DNA from: Pseudomonas orientalis
Lineage (GTDB): Bacteria > Pseudomonadota > Gammaproteobacteria > Pseudomonadales > Pseudomonadaceae
Direction: 5' to 3'
Assembly (NCBI RefSeq): GCF_022807995.1
Contig: NZ_CP094351.1
Location: 3,317,001 to 3,381,000 of the forward strand
Length of the DNA stretch: 64,000 nt
Positions 58,147 through 64,000 of the stretch are shown piece by piece. Position numbers and translations under genes: made by a program. Numbering within the stretch: the stretch's first letter is position 1; the number at the start of each line of letters is the position of its first letter. The notes under the pieces were generated by a model that was not told where the DNA came from, ran no database searches, and saw only the letters and a program-made list of their open reading frames with translations.

Positions 58147-59622
58147 TTAGAGAAGTGTGCGGGCCAGGGCCTTTTTCCATTCGGTGTAGCGCCCTGCCAT
58201 CGTCGGATCATCCTGCGGCTCAAAGCGCTCGCGCTGACGCTCCAACTGCTCCAGCGCCGCATCACTCGCCCATATCCCCAACGCCCTGCCCGCCAGATGC
58301 GCCGCGCCCAGCGCCGACACTTCCGGCGACAGGCTGCGTACCACCGGGCGTTGCAGCAGGTTGGCCAGAAATTGCATCAGCCAGCGGTTGCGTGTGGCGC
58401 CGCCGTCGACCCACAGTTCCTGCAACGGGTGGCCGATGTCCTGCTGCATCGCTTCGAACACATCGCGAATCTGATAGGCGATGGACTCCAGCGACGCGCG
58501 CAGAATATGCGCGCCGGACGTGGCTTCAGTCAGCCCACAGATCAACCCACGCGCATCGGCTTGCCAATGCGGCGCGCCCAGCCCGGACAGCGCCGGCACA
58601 AAGTACACGCCGCCGTTATCCGGCAGTTGCGCGGCCTGCTCGGTCAAGGCGTCCAGGGAGTCCCCGGCCACCAGGCGCGAGGCCCATTGCACGGCGGCCC
58701 CGGTGTGGACGATGTTGCCCTCCATGGCGAACGTAGGCTTGACGCCATCATGCCACGCCAGGGTGGTCGACAGGCCGTGGGTGGACGCAATCGCACCGCT
58801 CATGGGGGTCATCAGGGAGGAGCCGGTGCCGAGGGTGGCCTTGACCAGCCCCGGCGCAAAACCGCCCTGTCCGTAGAGTGCGGCGTGGGAGTCGCCGATC
58901 ATCGACATGATCGGGATGCCGGCGGGCAAACCACCCAACGCAACGGTGTGGGCGAAGAAACCGGCGCTGGCCTGGATGGGCGCCAACGCGGCCAACGGGA
59001 TGGCGAACAGATCCAGCAATTGCGGGTCCCAGGCGCAGGTATGCAGGTTGAACAGTTGCGTGCGCGCGGCATTGGAGTAGTCAGTGGCGAACACCTGGCC
59101 GCCGCTCAGTTGCCACAGCAGCCAGCTGTCGACGGTGCCCAGGCAAATCTCACCGGCAGCGGCGCGGGCATGGCCGTTGTCCAGGTGGTCGAGAATCCAG
59201 CGCCATTTACCGGCCGAGAACATCGGGTCCAGGGCCAGTCCGGTTTTTTCCAGGATGAGGGCTTCGTGCCCTTGCGCGTGCAGTTGGGTGCACAAGGCGG
59301 TGGAGCGTCGGCACTGCCAACTGATGCACGGCGACAGCGGCTCGCCGGTACGGCGATCCCAGGCCACCACCGATTCGCGTTGGTTGCTGATCGCCAGCGC
59401 AGTGATCGGACGATCCACCTGGGCCAGGCAGTCTTGCATCGCGGCCAGGGTGCTGTGCCAGATAAACAGCGGGTCCTGTTCGGAAAAACCGGCCTGGGGA
59501 TGGTTGACGCTCAACGGCCGCGAACCCCGGGCGATCACTTGCCCCCGCTCGTTGACCAGCACCGCCTTGGCGTTGCTGGTGCCTTCGTCGATCGCCAGGA
59601 TCAGCGGAATGTTGTTATTCAT
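58147..59622 (-). CDS. FGGY-family carbohydrate kinase
   Basis: From the ATG at 59622 the enzyme has 491 residues, normal for FGGY kinases. The first ATP-binding motif LILAIDEGTSNAKAVLVNE, the second domain's ATLGTGSSLMTPMSG and the C-terminal ELWVDGGATRNRWLMQFLAN motif are all visible. It phosphorylates a sugar, ketose or polyol in the cytoplasm; the substrate class (glycerol, xylulose, apulose and others) cannot be told by eye. It starts four bases after the transketolase C-subunit and ends the leftward operon. Together with a split transketolase and a ribose-type transporter this could serve D-apulose/apiose use. That is a hypothesis only. Confidence 0.85.
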   Translation of the reverse strand: MNNNIPLILAIDEGTSNAKAVLVNERGQVIARGSRPLSVNHPQAGFSEQDPLFIWHSTLAAMQDCLAQVDRPITALAISNQRESVVAWDRRTGEPLSPCISWQCRRSTALCTQLHAQGHEALILEKTGLALDPMFSAGKWRWILDHLDNGHARAAAGEICLGTVDSWLLWQLSGGQVFATDYSNAARTQLFNLHTCAWDPQLLDLFAIPLAALAPIQASAGFFAHTVALGGLPAGIPIMSMIGDSHAALYGQGGFAPGLVKATLGTGSSLMTPMSGAIASTHGLSTTLAWHDGVKPTFAMEGNIVHTGAAVQWASRLVAGDSLDALTEQAAQLPDNGGVYFVPALSGLGAPHWQADARGLICGLTEATSGAHILRASLESIAYQIRDVFEAMQQDIGHPLQELWVDGGATRNRWLMQFLANLLQRPVVRSLSPEVSALGAAHLAGRALGIWASDAALEQLERQRERFEPQDDPTMAGRYTEWKKALARTLL

Positions 59623-59626
59623 GGCT

Positions 59627-60559
59627 TCACCGCAACCGAGTGGCAGCCGCCACAATCCCAGCCGCATCGATGTTATGCAAGGCTCGTGTCGGTTCACGCG
59701 CACCGGCGGCGGCGTATTCGCCATCGCCGATGCCCAGGCGGATCAAGGCAATACCCAGCCCGGCCTCGGCCAGCACTTCAGCCACCAGGCTGCCGACGCC
59801 GCCGTTGATGTTGTGTTCTTCCACGCTGATGACCGCGCGGGTGCCGCTTAGGGCACTGAGCAACACGTCGCGCTGCAAGGGCCGGATCGACGACAGGTTG
59901 ATCACCTGAGCGTGGATGCCCTGCTCGGCCAACACCTTGGCCGCGTCCACCGCTTCATGCACCACCGAGCCCAGGGCCACAATGCTCAGGTCGGCGCCCT
60001 GACGCAGGATATCTACCTGGCCGGGGGTGAATTGATAGTCAGCGCCGTGCACGTCCGGCAAGGCTTTGCCGTCGAGACGGATATACACCGGCCCGTGGCA
60101 GCGCAGCGCGTAATCGACGATCTGTCGGCACTCCAGGGCATCCGCCGGGGCGAAGATCTGCACATTGCCAAACCCGCGCATCACTGAAATGTCGTCGAGG
60201 CTGTGGTGAGTGCTGGCCAGCGGGCCGTAGCTGGTGCCGGCGTTGAGGCCGAACATCTTGACGTTGGCCTGGTTATAGCAGACGTCGACCTTGATCTGCT
60301 CATTGGCGCGCGAGATCAGAAACGGCGCGGCGTTGCAGGTGGCGGCGATCTTTCCGCCCAGGGCCAGCCCGGCCGCGACGCTGACCAGCGACTGCTCGGC
60401 AATGCCGACGTTGATCAAGCGCTCGGGAAAACGCTGGGCAAACGGACCGATCTTGGCCGTGGAGGTGGAGTCGCTGACCACCGGCACCACGTCCAGCCCG
60501 GCGTCAACCGCGTCAATAAAGGCCTGCACCATGACACTCGCCAAATGTTCACTCGCCAT
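59627..60559 (-). CDS. Transketolase, C-terminal subunit
   Basis: This 310-residue protein corresponds to the pyrimidine-binding and C-terminal domains of transketolase. The conserved Glu is in ERLINVGIAEQSLVSVAAGLA, and HHSLDDISVMR, IFAPADALE and VISVEEHNINGGVGS follow. It needs the separate N-terminal subunit encoded just upstream, whose stop it overlaps by 11 bases. Split transketolases of this kind usually serve special sugar pathways rather than the main pentose phosphate route. The next gene is the FGGY kinase. Confidence 0.88.
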   Translation of the reverse strand: MASEHLASVMVQAFIDAVDAGLDVVPVVSDSTSTAKIGPFAQRFPERLINVGIAEQSLVSVAAGLALGGKIAATCNAAPFLISRANEQIKVDVCYNQANVKMFGLNAGTSYGPLASTHHSLDDISVMRGFGNVQIFAPADALECRQIVDYALRCHGPVYIRLDGKALPDVHGADYQFTPGQVDILRQGADLSIVALGSVVHEAVDAAKVLAEQGIHAQVINLSSIRPLQRDVLLSALSGTRAVISVEEHNINGGVGSLVAEVLAEAGLGIALIRLGIGDGEYAAAGAREPTRALHNIDAAGIVAAATRLR

Positions 60560-61385
60560 GGTTCAACTCCTCCAGTGCTGCGTTGATTTCATCACCCTTG
60601 GGCACGCGGTGGTGCCATTCGGGGCGGGCTTCGATAAACGACACGCCCTTGCCTTTGATGGTGTGGGCGATCAGCACCTGGGGCGCGCCGGTGCGGGTCT
60701 GCATATGTTCCAGGGCTTCGATCAACTGGCTCACATCGTTGCCGTCGCACTCGCTGACGCTGAAGCCGAAGGCGGCCCATTTCACGTCAAGCGGGTCGAG
60801 CGGCATGATCTCGGCGGTCAATCCCGCCAGTTGCAGTTTGTTCTTGTCGACGATCACAAACAGGTTATCCAGCCCGTACTTGGCGGCCGCCATCGCCGCT
60901 TCCCAGTTGGAACCTTCGGCCAGTTCGCCGTCGCCGGTCAGCACGTAGATGCGCTTTTTGCTGCCGGACATTTTCGCCGCCAAGGCCAGCCCCACCGCCA
61001 CCGGCAAACCGTGGCCGAGGGCACCGGTGTTGAGTTCGATGCCGGGGGTTTTCTGGCGCACGGGGTGGCCGGGCAAGTGGGAGTTGAAGTGTTGATAGGT
61101 CGGCAACCACGCCTCGGGGATGTAGCCTGCCTGTGCCAGGCAGCAATACAAGCCGCCGACGCCGTGGCCCTTGCTCTGGATATAGATATCGCGCTCGGGA
61201 TCTTCGGTGCGTTCCGGGCCGGTGTTGAGGATGCGGAAATACAGGGTGGCGAGGATATCGGTTTCGGACAGGTCGGCCCCGGTGTGGCCACCGGCCGGTG
61301 AATCGGCGTTCAGGCGGATCACATGGCGGCGGATCAGGCGGGCCTGTTCCTTGATCTGGTGGGCGTCGTACTGGAAGGCATTCAT
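60549..61385 (-). CDS. Transketolase, N-terminal (TPP-binding) subunit
   Basis: From MNAFQYDAHQ (ATG at 61385, AGGAG eight bases upstream) the protein has 278 residues. It carries the thiamine-diphosphate-binding GDGELAEGSNWEAAMAAAKYGLDNLFVIVDKN motif region and GALGHGLPVAVGLAL. The frame open to 61463 lacks a ribosome site and is not used. It forms one active enzyme with the C-terminal subunit. It is the first gene of the leftward kinase/transketolase operon, divergent from the ABC transporter, and both probably share control from the 361-bp gap between them. Confidence 0.88.
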   Translation of the reverse strand: MNAFQYDAHQIKEQARLIRRHVIRLNADSPAGGHTGADLSETDILATLYFRILNTGPERTEDPERDIYIQSKGHGVGGLYCCLAQAGYIPEAWLPTYQHFNSHLPGHPVRQKTPGIELNTGALGHGLPVAVGLALAAKMSGSKKRIYVLTGDGELAEGSNWEAAMAAAKYGLDNLFVIVDKNKLQLAGLTAEIMPLDPLDVKWAAFGFSVSECDGNDVSQLIEALEHMQTRTGAPQVLIAHTIKGKGVSFIEARPEWHHRVPKGDEINAALEELNHGE

Positions 61386-61746
61386 GCAGCGGCTCCTGTG
61401 GGGCTGACCACGTGAGATAAAAGTGCCGAAAGCTGTGTTTGAATATTTATTCAGCATTGACAATATATTTCTATTTAGACGCCGATCTTCCGCGCGGTCA
61501 AGTGAGCGATCGGTGTAAAAATGAAAAAAGCCGAAGAAATATCACTCGGACAGACGGGCAAAATCCCACAGGGGCCGGTCTACACCGGGGCTTTGCACGC
61601 CGTTGAAACGGCGTTTTAGAGGCCTGCCTGAAAAATTAAGCGCTTGACTTTGCCACGGTGTCACTGGAATCTGAATTAACAGTCAGGCTCGCATAAATAT
61701 TCAGACAACCTGAAGCACTCCAAAAAAAATAACTCAGGAGAACACT
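61386..61746. promoter_or_regulatory. Divergent control region of the sugar operons with possible operator pair
   Basis: The gap has no gene. TGAATATTTATTCAG (61439-61453) lies near the transketolase start, and the mirrored CATAAATATTCAG (about 61694-61706) near the permease start. They share an AT-rich half-site (TAAATATTCA) in opposite orientation, which suggests binding sites for one regulator. A perfect ACGCCGTT/AACGGCGT hairpin followed by TTTA lies between them (61599-61619). The regulator gene is not in the window. Confidence 0.5.
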
Positions 61747-62754
61747 GTGGACGCCAAAGCCATTGTCCAGCACCCGGACGAACTCAAGCCGCCACCCCGC
61801 CCCCGGCTGGTGAAACTGCTGCCCAGCAATATCGGCGGCCCATTGATAGGGCTTGTACTGCTGGTGCTGGTCTTCTCCTTCAGCTCCGAATTCTTCTTCT
61901 CCCTGCGCAATGGCCTGAACATTCTTGATCAGGTCACGGTGCTGGGCATCCTGGCGATTGGCATGACGGCGGTGATCGTAATTGGCGGTATCGACCTGTC
62001 AGTGGGGTCGGTGCTGGCGTTCTCGATGATGATGCTCGGCTGGCTCTATCAGGATCAGGCCGTGCCGCTGGGCCTGGCGATTCCGATCTCGATCGCCACC
62101 GGCATGCTGGCCGGGCTGGTGTCCGGCGGGCTGATCACCTACGCCAAGCTGCCACCCTTCATTGCAACGCTGACCATGATGTCGGTGGCGCGCGGTCTGG
62201 CGAATATCCTTACCGAAGGCCGGCAGGTCGTCGGTTTTCCAGAGTGGTTCACCAGTCTGGCCACGGTGCGGCATTTCGGCTTTTTGTCGGCCACTGTCGG
62301 GCTGTTCCTGGTGATGCTGCTGGTGGCCTGGGTGTTCCTGCGCTTTCGCGCCGGTGGCCGCAACCTCTACGCCATGGGCGGCAGCCCGGAAGTGGCGCGC
62401 CTGTCGGGCATCAAGGTGCGCGCAATTACCTTGTGGGTGTACGCCATCAGCGGCGCCCTCGCGGGGATAGCCGCCGTGACCCTGGCCGCGCGCCTGGACT
62501 CGTCGCAACCCAGTGCGGGTTTGAGCCTGGAACTGGACGCCATCGCCGCCGTGGTGATTGGCGGCGCCAGCCTCAGCGGCGGTGTGGGCAGCATCGGCGG
62601 CACCCTGGTGGGCGTGCTGATCATTGGCGTGTTGCGCAATGGCCTCAACCTGCTGGGGGTCTCGCCCTTTATCCAACAAGTGGTGATCGGCGTGGTCATC
62701 GCCCTCGCCGTCACCATCGATACCTTGCGACGCCGCTCCAGCACTGCCCGTTAA
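61747..62754 (+). CDS. Ribose-type sugar ABC transporter permease (RbsC-like)
   Basis: This 335-residue inner-membrane protein starts at GTG with AGGAG seven bases upstream. It has about eight to ten hydrophobic segments, beginning with IGLVLLVLVFSFSSEFFFSL, and the family motifs GIDLSVGSVLAFS, GLISGG-like GLVSGGLITY, NLYAMGGSPEVARLSGI and GGASLSGGVGSIGGTLVG. It is the permease of a CUT2-type importer. Unusually the permease gene comes first, followed by the binding protein and then the ATPase. The substrate should match the divergent kinase/transketolase pathway. Confidence 0.88.
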   Translation: MDAKAIVQHPDELKPPPRPRLVKLLPSNIGGPLIGLVLLVLVFSFSSEFFFSLRNGLNILDQVTVLGILAIGMTAVIVIGGIDLSVGSVLAFSMMMLGWLYQDQAVPLGLAIPISIATGMLAGLVSGGLITYAKLPPFIATLTMMSVARGLANILTEGRQVVGFPEWFTSLATVRHFGFLSATVGLFLVMLLVAWVFLRFRAGGRNLYAMGGSPEVARLSGIKVRAITLWVYAISGALAGIAAVTLAARLDSSQPSAGLSLELDAIAAVVIGGASLSGGVGSIGGTLVGVLIIGVLRNGLNLLGVSPFIQQVVIGVVIALAVTIDTLRRRSSTAR

Positions 62755-62804
62755 ACCTGTTCGACAGTTGACACCCTCCAACAATAAAACCAGGAGTCAC
62801 CGAC

Positions 62805-63737
62805 ATGTTCAGCCCCAAGAAACTGCTTATCGCCACCGCGCTGGCGGCCGCGACCCTCACCGCCACCGGCACCACCTGGGCCAAGGATTTGACCATTGGC
62901 CTGGCCGTGGCCAACCTGCAGGCCGACTTCTTCAACCAGATCAAGCAATCGGTGGAAGCCGAGGGCAAGGCCAAGGGGATCAAGGTGATCACCGTGGACG
63001 CCCAGGGCAACTCCTCCACTCAGGTCAGCCAGATTGAAGACCTGATCACCCGCCAGATCGACGTGCTGATCTACATTCCGGCCGGCGCCACCGCCGCCGG
63101 TGTACCGGTGAAAGCCGCCAAGGCCGCCGGTATTCCGGTAATCGCCGTGGACCGCAACGCCCCCGACGCACCGGGCGATACCTTCATCGCCAGCGACAGC
63201 GTGGCCGGCGCCAAGACCCTGGCCGAATACGTCGGCAAGATCACCGACGGCAAAGGCCGCATCGCGATCCTGCAAGGCCAGATCGGTACCACGCCGGAAA
63301 ACGATCGTGCCAAGGGTTTCGAAGAGGGCTTGAAAGCCTTCCCGGACCTCAAGGTGGTGGCCCAGCAACCTGCCGAATGGGCGCAGGACAAAGGTTTTGC
63401 CGTGGCCCAGGACCTGCTCCAGCGTGACCCGAACATTACCGTGTTCTTCGGCCGCGCCGATGCCATGGCGTTGGGCGCCGCTCAAGCGGTCAAGGTCGGC
63501 AACCTCGATCACAAGGTGGTGATCGTCGGCTTCGACGGCGACGTCGCCGGGCTCAAGGCCGTGGACAGCGGCGTGCTCAATGCAACCATGACCCAGCAGA
63601 CCCAGAAAATGGGGCGCCTGGCCGTGGCCTCTGCCATCGACCTCAAAGCCGGCAAAGACGTGCCCAAGGAACAACTGCTGCCCACCGTGCTGACCACCAA
63701 AGACAACGTCGCGCCGTTCCTGCAACAGCACCCGTAA
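62805..63737 (+). CDS. Ribose-type sugar-binding protein (RbsB-like)
   Basis: This 310-residue periplasmic protein has a signal peptide (KLLIATALAAATLTATGTTWA) and the type I sugar-binding fold: LTIGLAVANLQADFFNQIKQ, DAQGNSSTQVSQIEDLI, IPVIAVDRNAPD and VVIVGFDGDVAGLKAV. It delivers the sugar to the permease encoded 50 bp upstream and the ATPase encoded 15 bp downstream. The ligand pocket cannot be assigned by eye. Confidence 0.9.
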   Translation: MFSPKKLLIATALAAATLTATGTTWAKDLTIGLAVANLQADFFNQIKQSVEAEGKAKGIKVITVDAQGNSSTQVSQIEDLITRQIDVLIYIPAGATAAGVPVKAAKAAGIPVIAVDRNAPDAPGDTFIASDSVAGAKTLAEYVGKITDGKGRIAILQGQIGTTPENDRAKGFEEGLKAFPDLKVVAQQPAEWAQDKGFAVAQDLLQRDPNITVFFGRADAMALGAAQAVKVGNLDHKVVIVGFDGDVAGLKAVDSGVLNATMTQQTQKMGRLAVASAIDLKAGKDVPKEQLLPTVLTTKDNVAPFLQQHP

Positions 63738-63752
63738 ACCTGGGAGGTCGTC

Positions 63753-64000
63753 ATGCACGCAGCAGCTCTGGACACAGCCGCCGATGCGGTGCTGTGCCTG
63801 CGCAATATCAGCAAGGCCTACGGGCCGGTGCAGGTGCTGTCGCAGATCAACGTCGACATTCGTCCCGGCGAAGTGTTGGCCCTGCTCGGTGAAAACGGCG
63901 CGGGCAAGTCGACTCTGTCGTCGATCATCGCAGGCTTGGTGCAACCGCAAGACGGGGGCAGCATGACCTGGCTCGGCGAGCCTTACGCTCCGGGTTCGCC
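63753..64000 (+). CDS. Sugar ABC transporter ATP-binding protein (RbsA-like), 5' part only
   Basis: The first 82 codons are present before the window ends. GGGAGG precedes the ATG, and the product shows LCLRNISKAYGPVQVLSQIN and the Walker A motif LLGENGAGKSTLSSIIAG. RbsA-type proteins have two fused ATPase halves of about 500 residues in total, so most of this one lies outside the window. It is the third gene of the transporter operon. Confidence 0.88.
   Translation, partial: MHAAALDTAADAVLCLRNISKAYGPVQVLSQINVDIRPGEVLALLGENGAGKSTLSSIIAGLVQPQDGGSMTWLGEPYAPGS

Overview
The window reads as chromosomal DNA from the Pseudomonas fluorescens group. The evidence is the high-GC Pseudomonas codon style, pyoverdine maturation genes (pvdP, pvdMNO) with divergent PvdS-type promoters, a viscosin/orfamide-type cyclic lipopeptide synthetase pair, and three families of Pseudomonas REP/REPIN palindromes. 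No rRNA, tRNA, CRISPR array, transposase or prophage structural gene was seen.

Layout. 1-6.6 kb: the end of a degenerate-GGDEF protein, an AraC regulator, two LysR regulators and a three-gene catabolic operon (ABM-domain membrane protein, YtcJ-type amidohydrolase, YcaC-type hydrolase). 6.8-13.9 kb: a small AraC regulator, two tail-to-tail winged-helix/STAND regulators, a GlxA-type regulator, a pirin and a secreted 13-residue-repeat protein. 14.0-19.4 kb: pvdP facing away from pvdM-pvdN-pvdO, encoding periplasmic pyoverdine maturation. 19.4-20.6 kb: a tandem array of about 272-bp units, each holding a REPIN plus the 3' tails of two genes. 20.6-51.8 kb: a leftward lipopeptide operon (synthetase B, synthetase C, macA, macB). 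52.1-54.4 kb: a probable type VI secretion PAAR effector and two paralogous small membrane proteins, likely immunity proteins. 54.6-56.9 kb: a tandem duplication of an 83-residue protein gene, each copy behind a structured leader that looks like a phage P4-CI/P1-C4-type antisense RNA switch, followed by a second array of gene tail plus REPIN. 57-64 kb: an orphan SsuA-like binding protein, a leftward FGGY kinase/split transketolase operon, and a divergent ribose-type ABC transporter that runs off the end.

How the parts work together. The two synthetases carry 4 + 4 modules. Adenylation pockets read from the sequence predict Thr-Ile(Val)-Leu-Ser on B and Leu-Leu-Ser-Ile(Val) on C, followed by tandem thioesterases. 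With a two-module (Leu-Glu) starter synthetase, which is not in the window, this gives a ten-residue lipopeptide of the orfamide/poaeamide kind, and MacAB would export it. Related clusters have a LuxR-type regulator beyond macB. Here that gene is absent, but the array between pvdO and macB holds four copies of what looks like its last 24 codons.

Most notable observations: (1) two adjacent leader RNAs in which three short sites co-vary between copies (loop, antisense, loop), pointing to a host-borne antisense RNA switch with two separate specificities; (2) two independent tandem arrays built as gene 3' tail plus REPIN, one preserving the remains of a lost regulator; (3) the PAAR effector with duplicated candidate immunity genes.
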